Shown here in pieces: positions 1-8,790 of a DNA stretch of 64,000 nucleotides. The first letter of the stretch is position 1, and each line of letters starts with the position of its first letter. The notes beneath the pieces are model-generated. The model saw only the letters and a list, made by a program, of their open reading frames with translations. It ran no database searches and was not told the DNA's origin. The stretch is taken from contig NZ_JAIGNI010000156.1 in the NCBI RefSeq assembly GCF_026130175.1, forward strand, positions 35,387 through 99,386, in the 5' to 3' direction. The DNA comes from Lyngbya sp. CCAP 1446/10 (GTDB lineage Bacteria; Cyanobacteriota; Cyanobacteriia; Cyanobacteriales; Microcoleaceae). The translations under genes and the position numbers were made by a program.

Positions 1-1521
1 GATCGCAATGGCATCGCCTGTCACCATCTTGATTTTGATGCCCATCTTGACTGCGCTGGCGATCGTTGATTCAGCATCGTCCCAAGGCGGATCAAACAGC
101 GGTAACACCCCCATAAATTGCCATTGATCATCATTCTCCGATCGCGCCACACCTAATGAGCGAAAGCCGCGTTTTGCAAAGTCGTTGACCGCCTTATCAA
201 CATCAGGCTTCACCTGGTCAGCATTCTTTGACAGTGCTAGAATCACCTGTGGCGCGCCTTTCGTCACTTTGAACGTTTTGCCATCCTTGTCTTTTACGGT
301 CGCCTCAGTGCGCTTGTGAACCGGGTCGAAGGGGGTGAAGTGAACAGTCTTGTAAGTCTTTAATGAATCCTGATCTTTGAGTCCGTCTAGAACAGCGAGA
401 TCGATCGTGTCGTTATTGTCTGCACTTGATGCCAGTGCGCCATTAAAAATCACTTGATCGGCGGGGATATTGTTGACGCTGAATGGATCGCCCAAAGTCA
501 GCTTGTTCTGGGTCAGAGTGCCAGTTTTATCCGCGCATAAAACGTCCACACCAGCCAATTCCTCGATCGCCACCAACCGACTAACGATCGCTTTTTTCTG
601 AGAAAGTTTCCGTGCACCAACTGCCATCGTCACGGATAACACCGTTGGCATCGCCACAGGAATCGAGGCAACAGTCAGCACCAAAGCAAACTGTAACGTT
701 TCGAGGATAGGGTCATGACGGAACAGCGCAACAGTAATAATCAACGTCACCAATACAAGCGCGAGGACGATCAGGTAGTTGCCAATCTTGAGCACTGCCT
801 TTTGAAAATGGCTGTCTGTATGAGCTTCCTGCACCAGTTGCGCCGTCTTGCCGAAATAGGTTTTGCTACCTGTGGCATAAACCAGCGCGTTACTCTCACC
901 CCGACGCACGATCGAGCCAGAAAATACCGCGTCTCCAGAGTTGCGTGTAGCGGGTAGGGATTCGCCCGTCAGTGTGGACTGATCGATCGACATTGAATCG
1001 CCATCCAGCAAGCGGGCATCGGCTGGCACAATGTTACCCAAGCGAAGCCGAATGACATCGCCCGGAACCAGTTCGCGCGCTGGTAATGTCACCCATTGCC
1101 CATCACGTTTCGCCTGAGTCTGAGTCGCAAGTTTAGCCTTCAAAGCCGCGATCGCATTGCCCGCCTGACGTTCCTCCCAGAAACCGACCACCGCATTGGT
1201 CAACAGTAAAAAGAGAATGATGAAAAAATCTGGCCAGTGTCGCACCACGGCTGACAAAATCACTGCCACTTCGATCATCCACGGAATCGGGCCCCAAAAA
1301 TAGCTGAGGAATTTCAAGAGTGGGTTAGTCTTCTTTTCCTCAATCTCATTCGGCCCATTTTCAGTCAAGCGCTTTTTTGCCTCGGCTTTCTGGAGACCAT
1401 CGGGTGACGACTTTAATCTTTTCTGCACTTCTGGTAGTGGCAGAGTTTTCAAATCGTCTTTGGCATCGGGCTGCGATTTGGGATCTTTGGGCGCTTTAGG
1501 AGCTTTGGTACTGGGTTTCAT
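1..1521 (-). CDS. Proton-pumping P-type ATPase (P3A class), C-terminal part beyond the window edge
   Basis: Plasma-membrane ATPase that couples ATP hydrolysis to H+ export. The frame opens with ATG at 1519-1521 and stays open to base 1, giving the first 507 residues of a protein normally 800-900 long. Visible in order are a Lys/Pro-rich cytoplasmic N-terminus, the actuator motif LTGESLP, the phosphorylation motif DKTGTLTQ, and near the edge GVLPLFDPP followed by MVTGDA. The last two are typical of proton pumps rather than Ca2+ or Cu+ pumps. It is the most downstream visible member of a collinear minus-strand block with PPK2, aldolase and phosphoketolase, so a role in pH or energy homeostasis under stress is inferred. 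The end of the protein and its last membrane helices cannot be judged here. Confidence 0.93.
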   Translation of the reverse strand, partial: MKPSTKAPKAPKDPKSQPDAKDDLKTLPLPEVQKRLKSSPDGLQKAEAKKRLTENGPNEIEEKKTNPLLKFLSYFWGPIPWMIEVAVILSAVVRHWPDFFIILFLLLTNAVVGFWEERQAGNAIAALKAKLATQTQAKRDGQWVTLPARELVPGDVIRLRLGNIVPADARLLDGDSMSIDQSTLTGESLPATRNSGDAVFSGSIVRRGESNALVYATGSKTYFGKTAQLVQEAHTDSHFQKAVLKIGNYLIVLALVLVTLIITVALFRHDPILETLQFALVLTVASIPVAMPTVLSVTMAVGARKLSQKKAIVSRLVAIEELAGVDVLCADKTGTLTQNKLTLGDPFSVNNIPADQVIFNGALASSADNNDTIDLAVLDGLKDQDSLKTYKTVHFTPFDPVHKRTEATVKDKDGKTFKVTKGAPQVILALSKNADQVKPDVDKAVNDFAKRGFRSLGVARSENDDQWQFMGVLPLFDPPWDDAESTIASAVKMGIKIKMVTGDAIAI

Positions 1522-1545
1522 GATGTATATTCCTTATTGTTTTTA

Positions 1546-1605
1546 CCAGAAAAAATTGGTTTAAAGCCTTTCCCTTAAAGGCGAGAAATTAAAATCAGAC
1601 TATTC
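1546..1605. repeat. Dispersed noncoding repeat interrupted by a MITE-like insertion
   Basis: About 60 bp here (beginning TTACCAGAAAAAATTGG and ending in AAAATCAGACTATTC) recur in inverted orientation at about 40936-40996. The match resumes after the 110-bp insertion, at 1720-1732 (TTACTCCAATCC), which corresponds to 40919-40930. The other copy therefore shows what this locus looked like before insertion. Confidence 0.75.
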
Positions 1606-1609
1606 ATTA

Positions 1610-1719
1610 GACCTCTTGTAGAAATCTTCGAGTCATAGAGCAACCGCAGATATCGGGCAGATGCAACACCGATTGACGCAGATTGTTTCAGGGTATTTTC
1701 GGATTTTTGCAAGAGGTAT
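1610..1719. mobile_element. 110-bp MITE-like element with ATTA target duplication
   Basis: The element begins GACCTCTTGTAGAAATC and ends ATTTTTGCAAGAGGTAT, so its ends are imperfect terminal inverted repeats around ACCTCTTG/CAAGAGGT. It is flanked by ATTA at 1606-1609 and ATTA at 1720-1723. The related sequence at 40919-40950 has one ATTA and no insertion. It encodes nothing. Its interior carries CCGCAGAT/ACGCAGAT motifs shared with repeats near 17978, 46455, 59505 and 60163. The outermost 1-2 bases of the ends do not match, so the exact boundaries are uncertain by a base or two. Confidence 0.7.
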
Positions 1720-1757
1720 ATTACTCCAATCCTCTTCCTTCTAGGTAGAAGTAGCTG

Positions 1758-1792
1758 TCAACTGTCAACTGTCAACTGTCAACTGTTAACTG
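1758..1792. repeat. Heptanucleotide tandem repeat (TCAACTG)5
   Basis: Five 7-bp units, the last changed to TTAACTG. This is the commonest of the short tandemly repeated sequences in the window and also occurs near 13204, 23938, 40823, 44196, 48459 and 61384. Confidence 0.95.
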
Positions 1793-1826
1793 AATATCGT
1801 GAGTTGTAGTGAAAGGATTGCCGTCT

Positions 1827-2759
1827 TCAGCTTTCGCTCTCAAGCATTACCTTCGCTTGCAAAAGTTCCTGGTGTTGTGCCTCACTGACCTTGGGATAGT
1901 GAAGATTGAGTTCCTTTAATTGGGAATAAATGATTCCTGCTACAGCAAGGCGCGTAAACCATTTATGATCGGCTGAGATGATGTGCCAGGGTGCCCACGC
2001 TGTGCTGGTGTGATTGAACATATCTTCGTAAACAGTCATGTAGTCATCCCAAAAAGCACGCTCTTTAGCATCATTGGTGGAGAATTTCCAATTTTTCTCA
2101 GGGCGATCGATTCGTTCTAAAAAGCGTTTCTTTTGTTCTTTTTTGGAGACATTCAGGAAAAATTTCAAGATTACTGTCCCGTTCTTGACGAGATAGTTCT
2201 CAAAGTTGTTGATTTCCTCAAAACGCTGCTTCCAAAGGTGTTTGTCGATTAGGCTAGGCGGGAGTTGCCGTTGCTCTATGATTTCTGGATGGACTCGTGT
2301 TACTAAAATTTCCTCGTAATAAGAGCGGTTAAAAATGCCAATTTTTCCTCGTTCTGGTAGCGCCTTAGAACATCGCCATAGATAGTCATGATCCAACTCT
2401 TCTGTAGACGGAGCTTTGAAGCTATGCACTTGACATCCCTGGGGATTGATGCCGGACATGACGTGCTTAATAGTGCTATCTTTTCCCGCCGCATCCATCG
2501 CTTGAAAAATAATCAGCAACGAGTAAGTATTTTGGGCATAAAGCATATCTTGGTAATGTTTTAAAGCCTCAATCACTTCCCGCAAGTCACTTTTAGAGTC
2601 CGACTTTTTCAGATAATGGGCTTTATAATCTGGGTCGTAGTCTTTGGCAAGGGAAATTTTCTGCCCTGGCGGCACAATCAAGGGACGCATAAATTCGGCA
2701 TGACTTTTGCTGGAAAATAGTTTCAATCCTGAATCAGGTTTGCTGTGGCGATCGCTCAT
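1827..2759 (-). CDS. ppk2: Polyphosphate kinase 2 family nucleotide phosphotransferase
   Basis: Transfers phosphate between polyphosphate and nucleotides in the cytoplasm, so polyphosphate can serve as an energy store. The 310-residue protein has the single-domain PPK2 fold: Walker A as DAAGKDST at about residues 89-96, then INPQGCQVHSF, Walker B within GIFNRSYYEE at about 141-150, and the lid segment RPEKNWKFS. Motif spellings resemble the class that accepts AMP and ADP, but substrate class cannot be fixed by eye. The ATG at 2759 is preceded by GGAG on the minus strand about 10 bases upstream. It lies next to the proton-ATPase gene and in the same direction. Length is normal for the family. 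Confidence 0.93.
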   Translation of the reverse strand: MSDRHSKPDSGLKLFSSKSHAEFMRPLIVPPGQKISLAKDYDPDYKAHYLKKSDSKSDLREVIEALKHYQDMLYAQNTYSLLIIFQAMDAAGKDSTIKHVMSGINPQGCQVHSFKAPSTEELDHDYLWRCSKALPERGKIGIFNRSYYEEILVTRVHPEIIEQRQLPPSLIDKHLWKQRFEEINNFENYLVKNGTVILKFFLNVSKKEQKKRFLERIDRPEKNWKFSTNDAKERAFWDDYMTVYEDMFNHTSTAWAPWHIISADHKWFTRLAVAGIIYSQLKELNLHYPKVSEAQHQELLQAKVMLESES

Positions 2760-2916
2760 TATTTTCTTGCTCCCTGGAGATTGAATGATGTGCTTGGTCT
2801 TACCTTGAAATAGATGACTGCGCCGATGACTTTAACAGAAGTGTTTGAGCAGTTCGTCATCGAAATTTCGCTAACGGTGATGAATAGTAATGAGTTTGGT
2901 GATGTGCGGCATCAGC

Positions 2917-3114
2917 CTAAATAAGAAATCCCAGCTTTCTACCGTTTTCGCGAGCAATATGAAGTAACTCAATCTGTTGTTGATGGTTCAGACCCATCCA
3001 TCCACTCGCATGAATAATGATGTTGGAATGTATCTCAATGACTTTAGCTCTGATATGAGTAAAACGCTGTACGCCAAGAACTCGCCGGATTAAAGAAACA
3101 ATGGGTGCAAACAT
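2917..3114 (-). CDS. Small conserved cyanobacterial protein, function unknown
   Basis: A 65-residue basic protein. The chosen ATG at 3112-3114 has AAAAGGAT on the minus strand about 9 bases upstream; a TTG two codons earlier is possible but less likely. The sequence follows a pattern I associate with small cyanobacterial proteins: a short hydrophobic/basic N-terminus, then IRAKVIEIHS, and a C-terminus of ARENGRKLGFLI. No catalytic motif is visible and no function is assigned. It sits alone between PPK2 and the DUF3122/rhodanese pair, with about 150-200 bp on each side. Confidence 0.6.
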   Translation of the reverse strand: MFAPIVSLIRRVLGVQRFTHIRAKVIEIHSNIIIHASGWMGLNHQQQIELLHIARENGRKLGFLI

Positions 3115-3327
3115 GAACAATTATCCTTTTGATTTTTGAATGATTAAGCTGTTATGTATTTGAAATTTTAGGGGCATAACAGCTTATTGGAAGCGAATCC
3201 CAAAGACTGAATAACTTGAAAGGGCAGAGGCTCTACAGCCCCACGCCGACCTTAATTGATTGATGTTCCAGCGGGGCATATCTTGATTTAACTGTTTGCT
3301 GTCGATCGCCTGATGTAAAGCGTTTAC

Positions 3328-3861
3328 TCAAGGGCTGGTAAGGGTTTGCCATTCCTGAATTGCAGCAGCGGGAACCGATAATCGGACGGCTTTCCCGTCG
3401 AGGGTTGGGACTGTCAATTGCAAGGGAATTTCTGCCTGCAACTGCGATAGGGCAAGCTTAATGTCATATTCCCCAACATTCGCTGGAGTGGCTGTGTCCT
3501 GAGAAATGTTGCTAGAAATATCCTTAGCAGTCAGTGTTTGTCCCAGGGATGTGGTTAGGGTGAGCGGTTGAGTGCGATCGAGCTCCGCCCCACCGGGAAA
3601 ACTGATGAGTCGCAGGGAGACGATCGCACTTCCTTCGGGATGGACGCGCTTAAATGCGATCGCCTGCCACGTTTTTCCAGCTTGATCTTGCAGGCTTTGC
3701 CGAGATTGGTAGAGCATCTGGCCTGGATATTCTTCGATTTGCGTCACAACAGCAAAAGCGGGTAAGGAATTTCCCACCAGCAGTAAGCCGCAAATGCAAA
3801 CGGTTAGCAGCCAGCGCCAAGGGGAGATTTTAAATCGATTAAAGCTGATTAAGTTGATCAT
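3328..3861 (-). CDS. DUF3122 family secreted protein, copy A
   Basis: Function unknown. The 177-residue protein has a hydrophobic signal segment (residues about 14-36, ending in LPAFA) and then a mature region with QMLYQSRQSL, TWQAIAFKR and VSLRLISFPG, the pattern of the cyanobacterial DUF3122 family. Export to the periplasm or thylakoid lumen is inferred. ATG 3859-3861 is preferred because GAGGA lies about 6 bases upstream; upstream TTG and ATG codons also exist. It follows the rhodanese gene at 3939-4466 by 77 bp. The same gene order is repeated at 16161-17257, so the pair is a duplicated unit. Residue identity with copy B is clear by eye but moderate. Confidence 0.8.
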   Translation of the reverse strand: MINLISFNRFKISPWRWLLTVCICGLLLVGNSLPAFAVVTQIEEYPGQMLYQSRQSLQDQAGKTWQAIAFKRVHPEGSAIVSLRLISFPGGAELDRTQPLTLTTSLGQTLTAKDISSNISQDTATPANVGEYDIKLALSQLQAEIPLQLTVPTLDGKAVRLSVPAAAIQEWQTLTSP

Positions 3862-3938
3862 AAAAGTCCTCATGAGTTTCAAGTTTTTGGTAGTTTCAGT
3901 GTAAACAATTGGAGGTTTAATCCAATTGTTTTTGTGAA

Positions 3939-4466
3939 TTAATTGGAGGCAATACGCTCTCCCGAAGCCTTCCAGCCTGCAAAGCTAGGGGGAAATCCCT
4001 GTACATTCTCATAGCCCAACAGGTGTAGAGTCATGACTCCCATTGCCGAGCGATAGCCCGTTGAACAGTACAACACCACCGGGCGATCGCGCGGGATTTC
4101 ATTCAAGTTTTGAGCCAGTGTGCGAAGCGGAATATTGATCGCGTTAGGGATATGTCCCGACTTATACTCAGAGGGTTCTCGCACATCTACCAACACAGTT
4201 TGAGGATTTTTTAATCGGGTTTTCAATCCTGCAACATTGGCGATCGTGAAATAGCCTGATGGAATTGAAGTGAGAAAGCGATCGACCTCCGATTCCAGAT
4301 TCACAGCGACTTCAGAGATTGCTGGACTCTCTTGAGCAATCACGCCAGTTTCGGCCAAAGACCCCGCCAGAACTGAGTTTTGACCAAGGGTAAATAAAAC
4401 ACAAATACCTAGTAAAAATCCCCAAAATATTGTCTGAATTGATTTCTTGCAGCTTATTAAAAACAT
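3939..4466 (-). CDS. Exported rhodanese-like protein, copy A
   Basis: Single-domain rhodanese-like protein of 175 residues. A hydrophobic N-terminal signal (about residues 8-34) is followed by the domain: a strand with VLVDVREPSEY, then GHIPNAINIP, the active-site loop YCSTGYRS with the expected Cys, and a C-terminal GFPPSFAGWKASG. Such proteins move sulfane sulfur or act in redox sensing; the substrate is unknown. The loop is complete, so activity is plausible. It is transcribed just ahead of DUF3122 copy A. Its 5' two-thirds are nearly duplicated as a dead copy at 12634-12996, and a full paralogue lies at 16793-17257. Confidence 0.88.
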   Translation of the reverse strand: MFLISCKKSIQTIFWGFLLGICVLFTLGQNSVLAGSLAETGVIAQESPAISEVAVNLESEVDRFLTSIPSGYFTIANVAGLKTRLKNPQTVLVDVREPSEYKSGHIPNAINIPLRTLAQNLNEIPRDRPVVLYCSTGYRSAMGVMTLHLLGYENVQGFPPSFAGWKASGERIASN

Positions 4467-4537
4467 TCTCTGACCCCATCTTTAAGAACTTGATGAGCGT
4501 TCATTGCGCTTCGTCAACCATTTCTTGCAGCGTTTTG

Positions 4538-7513
4538 TCATACTTTTAACGCTCTATGATCTAATTTGGTTTGCAGTTCGGTCAGGTGAACCCCGATCAG
4601 GTTGGGTAGAACGAGATTGGCAGCACCAACACGACTGGGAGAACCGATGCCGATCGACCCCATACCAGCAGCGATCGCAGCGGCAACACCAACCGGGGCA
4701 TCTTCCACCACCACACAGTGAGCTGGAGCAAGTCCTAACTGAGTTGCGGCGTACAGAAAAATGTCAGGGGCTGGCTTAGGACGATCGACGCTGTAGCCAT
4801 CTGCGATCGCATCGACGTGCTCGGCAATCCCCAACTTTTCAATCACAGCTTTGGCATTCTTGCTGGCAGATCCGATCGCAATTTTCATACCCGCTTGCCT
4901 CAGTTCGTCCAAAAGCGCGATCGCTCCTGGCAAAAGATTCTGCGGTGTGATGCTTTGAATCGATGCCACATAGTAGCGATTTTTGCGCTCCATCATTTCC
5001 TGGATCTGGGCTTCAGAGTACGGGCGATCGCCCACAATCAGCATCAAAGATTTGCGTCTAGCGACACCTCGCAGTGCCTCATTTGCCTTTCGGTTAAAGG
5101 GCAGATGCTCTTCGTCAGCCAGTTTCTGCCAAGCACGATAATGAAATTCAGCCGTGTCTGTGAGAACCCCGTCAAGGTCGAAAATGAACCCCTGAATGTC
5201 AGTCGCGTGATCGTCAGATCCATAAGCCTGCGACGGCACTAGATCGAAGCAGTGCCAAGTGCCGCGCCAGTTCAGCTTGAATTTGAGACGAGTCCAGGTG
5301 GGAGGGAGGTGCGGAGTGGCAACGGGGCCACTGTCTTTCAGTTGAATGCCGCCAAAGCCAAACACCACAGCTTGCCAGACTCCGCCTGCGGAAGCCCCAT
5401 GAATACCATCTATGGTATTGCCGCGATTATCATCAAGATCGACCATCGCAGCCTGCATCAAATGCTTGTAGGCATCTTCTACCTCACCTAGATTGGCGGC
5501 GAGGCTCGCGTGAATGGCGGGTGTCAGGGACGATCCGTAGGTGCTGTCTGTGCGGGGCGCGTAGTAGTCCCAGTTTTTTTGCAGCACATTACAATAATCC
5601 GGGAGAGCTTGCGTGTCTCGCATCAAGTAGAGGAGCATCAACACATCGGGTTGCTTGAGTACCTGCCGCTGATTTGTGGCGTCAATACCGAGAATTGCTT
5701 GCATCGAGCGATCGCGGGGCTCATACTTGCTTAAATCGATATCTTGAAGCTTGAAAAACCCCTCAAACTGCTCGATTAGACCTGTTTTAACATCGTGAGG
5801 AATATACAGCTTGTCAATCATTGTCTGCCACAGCCGCCGCTGCTCTGCGGTGAGTTGCAGTTCTTGTGCCAGTGCAGTTGCCCGATCTGGAAACGTCTGT
5901 TGTAGCCAGTCGTAGACAGCTACAGCCTTTTCGAGATGCCACTGCACCATCCGATTGGTGAAGGCATTGTTATTGACTCGCTCATGGTATTCATCCGCTC
6001 CAATCACCCCGCACAGTTCATACCGTTCCTGCTCGGCGTGCCACTCCAGCCGGCTCATCCAGAACAGCGCCGTGTCGAGGATGATTTCAGCGCCATAGTC
6101 GCGCAGCCAGTTATCGTCGCCCGTTGCCTGCCAGTAGTGCCAGACAGCTAATGCAATGTCAGCACTCAGATGAATTTCGCGATCGCGACACCAGATGCGG
6201 ACTACTTCTGCATAGGGGTCGGTCGATATCGACGTTTGGGGCGTTACCTCATCGCCAGTGGTGGCACTTTCCCAGGCAAACATTGCGCCCTTGTAGCCAC
6301 TATGGGCGGCTTTGCGACGTGCGCCCTCCAGGGTGTGATAGCGATAGGTGAGCAAGTTGCGGGCGATCGCAGGTTGCGTAAAAGTAAAAAAGGGCAGGAT
6401 GAAAATTTCGGTATCCCAAAAAATATGCCCTCGGTAGCCAAACCCAGACAGCGTTTTAGCCGGAACGCTGACTCGATCGTTGTGAGAGGAGGCGCTGATC
6501 AGGAGTTGAAATATGTTGTAGCGCACTGCCAACTGAGCCGTGCGATCGCCCTCGATCTCAATATCGCTGTGTTCCCAAACGGCATCCCACGCCCGCCGAT
6601 GAGCATCAAGGAGCACCCTGTATGCTGGCAGATTCGCCAGTTTGTCCTGGGCTGCTTGCAGTGGGATCTCAACATCCTGGGACGTAAACACTGTCGCGAC
6701 CTTTTCAATGCTGATAGTCTGTCCCGCGATCGCACTGAAGACGCTCAATACGGTAGAGTCACCGCGAGCATTTGTCACCTGAAAAGAGGCATCAGCGCCA
6801 ATCACCGCCAGTTTGAACGCCATACTGAGATCAATGTGAGAACTGCGGGTGCGTACCTGTAGCCAAACGCCCTGCCCTGTCCCTTTTTCGATCTGTCCCG
6901 AATCGATCTGCTCCCAGTGGTTAAAGCCTTGGGTGTCAGGATAACCATTGAGGCTGGACTGTACCTCGATCGTGCCGCTAAAGTCGATCGGTGTGATTTG
7001 ACAGCACAGTCCTAGTACGTGGTGATCGTCTAGGCTGGCAAAGCGCTCAAACTTTAAATCCAATGTCTTGCCAGTGGGACTCCGCCAGCGCACTGAGCGG
7101 CTCAAAAGCCCATGATGTAAGTCAAGCTGCCGTTCGTAATGAAGGATTTCGCCGCGATCGAGCCGAAACCGTTCTCCGTCAAGAGCGATCGTCAAAGATA
7201 GCCAGTCAGGACAGTTTGCCAACTCGGTATAGATCACGGGCACATCGTCATAAACCCCATGAATTAAGGTGGCTGGCAACGCCTCTGGGTATCCTTCCTC
7301 AAAACTGCCCCGCGTCCCTAAACAACCGTTGCCGATCGTAAAGACGGTTTCTCTAGCACACAACTGCTCTGGATCAAATTGAGCTTCACGCAGCGTCCAA
7401 TCTGTGTAAATCAAATCACGAGAGTCTTCTAGAATTTTCATGTTTGTTAGGGAGTGAGGTTGGCTGAACATGGGGGCAACGATCCCGAAATGGCGCAGGG
7501 GGTTTGGTTTCAT
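4538..7513 (-). CDS. Fusion of GH65 disaccharide phosphorylase and beta-phosphoglucomutase
   Basis: A 991-residue bifunctional enzyme. The GH65 part (about 35-760) phosphorolyses an alpha-linked disaccharide (maltose, trehalose or kojibiose; specificity not readable) to beta-glucose-1-phosphate. Motifs include GHIFWDTEIF near 362-371, catalytic acid Glu508 in GADEYHERVNNNAFTN, and the phosphate-site motif KQPDVLML near 620. The C-terminal HAD domain (about 775-991) starts with FDLDGVLTDT (nucleophile Asp779, acid Asp781), has GSASKNA and VVVEDAPVGV, and matches beta-phosphoglucomutase, which converts that product to glucose-6-phosphate. The start at 7513 overlaps the aldolase stop as ATGA, which suggests translational coupling; an internal ATG at 7441 is an alternative. 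Confidence 0.93.
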   Translation of the reverse strand: MKPNPLRHFGIVAPMFSQPHSLTNMKILEDSRDLIYTDWTLREAQFDPEQLCARETVFTIGNGCLGTRGSFEEGYPEALPATLIHGVYDDVPVIYTELANCPDWLSLTIALDGERFRLDRGEILHYERQLDLHHGLLSRSVRWRSPTGKTLDLKFERFASLDDHHVLGLCCQITPIDFSGTIEVQSSLNGYPDTQGFNHWEQIDSGQIEKGTGQGVWLQVRTRSSHIDLSMAFKLAVIGADASFQVTNARGDSTVLSVFSAIAGQTISIEKVATVFTSQDVEIPLQAAQDKLANLPAYRVLLDAHRRAWDAVWEHSDIEIEGDRTAQLAVRYNIFQLLISASSHNDRVSVPAKTLSGFGYRGHIFWDTEIFILPFFTFTQPAIARNLLTYRYHTLEGARRKAAHSGYKGAMFAWESATTGDEVTPQTSISTDPYAEVVRIWCRDREIHLSADIALAVWHYWQATGDDNWLRDYGAEIILDTALFWMSRLEWHAEQERYELCGVIGADEYHERVNNNAFTNRMVQWHLEKAVAVYDWLQQTFPDRATALAQELQLTAEQRRLWQTMIDKLYIPHDVKTGLIEQFEGFFKLQDIDLSKYEPRDRSMQAILGIDATNQRQVLKQPDVLMLLYLMRDTQALPDYCNVLQKNWDYYAPRTDSTYGSSLTPAIHASLAANLGEVEDAYKHLMQAAMVDLDDNRGNTIDGIHGASAGGVWQAVVFGFGGIQLKDSGPVATPHLPPTWTRLKFKLNWRGTWHCFDLVPSQAYGSDDHATDIQGFIFDLDGVLTDTAEFHYRAWQKLADEEHLPFNRKANEALRGVARRKSLMLIVGDRPYSEAQIQEMMERKNRYYVASIQSITPQNLLPGAIALLDELRQAGMKIAIGSASKNAKAVIEKLGIAEHVDAIADGYSVDRPKPAPDIFLYAATQLGLAPAHCVVVEDAPVGVAAAIAAGMGSIGIGSPSRVGAANLVLPNLIGVHLTELQTKLDHRALKV

Positions 7514-8538
7514 GCTGCCGTCCTTTCCATCGCTGCCTTGTATTCGCCCTGACGCGCCGCCCCATTACACTTGGCTCGATGCAGCAGTGCCTGTTGTGCC
7601 GCCAACACGTTGGACTCCTTGCCGTGCCAAAGTTCCAACGCGGGCTGCTGGATGGCGCGGGCATAGGAAAACGTCAATGCCCAAGGCGATCGCGCTTTGA
7701 ATCTCAGATTCATGGCATTCAAACGAGCCGATGCCTGTTCAGCGGATTGACCGCCCGACAGGAATGCAATCCCCGGAACAGCAGCGGGAACCGATCGCAA
7801 CAAACACTGCACCGTAGCATCAGCAACCTCCTCCACCGATGCTTGCTGGGGACAGGTCAATCCCGGCAGTACCATGTTGGGTTTGAGGATCATGCCCTCT
7901 AGCATCACCCGTTGTGTATAAAGCTGTTGGAAGACCGTTTGCAGGACTTTCGCCGTCACTTCGCCGCATTGCGATCGGGTATGATCACCCGCCATCAATA
8001 CCTCTGGCTCGACAATGGGAACCAGTCCAGCTTCCTGGCACAACGCCGCATAGCGAGCTAAGGCCTGGGCGTTTGCTTCGATGCAGCCTTGGCTGGGAAT
8101 GTCCGTGCCGATCGTAATCACCGCCCGCCACTTAGCAAAACGAGCGCCCATAAGAGCATATTCCTGGAGGCGATCGCGCAAGCCATCCAGACCCTCGGTA
8201 ATGGTTTCGCCCGGATGACCTGCCATATCCTTAGCTCCAATATCCACTTTGATACCAGGAATGATTCCCGCTTCGGTGATGACTTGCACAAAGGGCGTAC
8301 CATCTTTTTTTTGCTGGCGGATCGTTTCGTCGTAGAGGATCGCGCCACTGATGAACTCGCCGAGACCGGGCGTGGTGATCAGCAACTCTCGATAGGCGCG
8401 TCGGTATTCCTCTGTTTGCGGAATCCCCAGTTTGGCAAAGCGTTTGTTGCAGGTGGGATTGCTCTCATCCATTGCTAGCAGTCCCTTGTCATTGGCGACT
8501 AGCATTTTGGCAGTGTCTATAAGCTTTTGGTAATTCAT
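7510..8538 (-). CDS. fda: Class I fructose-bisphosphate aldolase
   Basis: Cytoplasmic Schiff-base aldolase that cleaves or forms fructose-1,6-bisphosphate. The 342-residue protein contains GLLAMDESNPTCNKRF near the start, AKWRAVI, and the Schiff-base motif ILKPNMVLPG; FLSGGQS lies near the C-terminus. These are class I features, distinct from the metal-dependent class II enzyme most cyanobacteria use as the main aldolase. ATG 8536-8538 is chosen because GGAG precedes it at good spacing; an upstream in-frame ATG would add 14 poorly conserved residues. Its stop overlaps the start of the GH65 fusion gene by 4 bases, so the two are probably one operon. Confidence 0.94.
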   Translation of the reverse strand: MNYQKLIDTAKMLVANDKGLLAMDESNPTCNKRFAKLGIPQTEEYRRAYRELLITTPGLGEFISGAILYDETIRQQKKDGTPFVQVITEAGIIPGIKVDIGAKDMAGHPGETITEGLDGLRDRLQEYALMGARFAKWRAVITIGTDIPSQGCIEANAQALARYAALCQEAGLVPIVEPEVLMAGDHTRSQCGEVTAKVLQTVFQQLYTQRVMLEGMILKPNMVLPGLTCPQQASVEEVADATVQCLLRSVPAAVPGIAFLSGGQSAEQASARLNAMNLRFKARSPWALTFSYARAIQQPALELWHGKESNVLAAQQALLHRAKCNGAARQGEYKAAMERTAA

Positions 8539-8693
8539 TGCTCCATCTCCAGTTGCGGATTTCCCGTCGCGATGCTTCACCCAACCACTGCCGCGCTTCA
8601 GCGGTGTCGGTGCGATCGAAGTAGTGGATCGTCGCTTTTGAGTTGCTAAGGAATGAAAATTTAATAACTTAAGCGATTGACTCGTTTTACTCG

Positions 8694-8737
8694 TTACCAG
8701 GCTCTGCCTGGTAATGCAGATCCGGAGGCTCTGCCTC
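8694..8737. repeat. REP-like double palindrome
   Basis: TTACCAGGC-TCT-GCCTGGTAA (8694-8714) is a perfect 9-bp stem with a 3-base loop, and GAGGC-TCT-GCCTC follows at 8725-8737. This AGGC/TCT/GCCT repeat type is common in cyanobacterial intergenic DNA. It lies upstream of the aldolase operon. Confidence 0.8.
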
Positions 8738-8790
8738 TCTTGGACTTGCCGCTTATGGAAACAGAGGAGTGTGGCAGAGGTTTAATTTAT

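Noticed and set aside
6170..6862. 230-codon open frame opposite the GH65 fusion gene
   Set aside because: It is antisense to a strongly conserved catalytic domain; the protein has no family-like pattern and arises from codon bias of the real gene.
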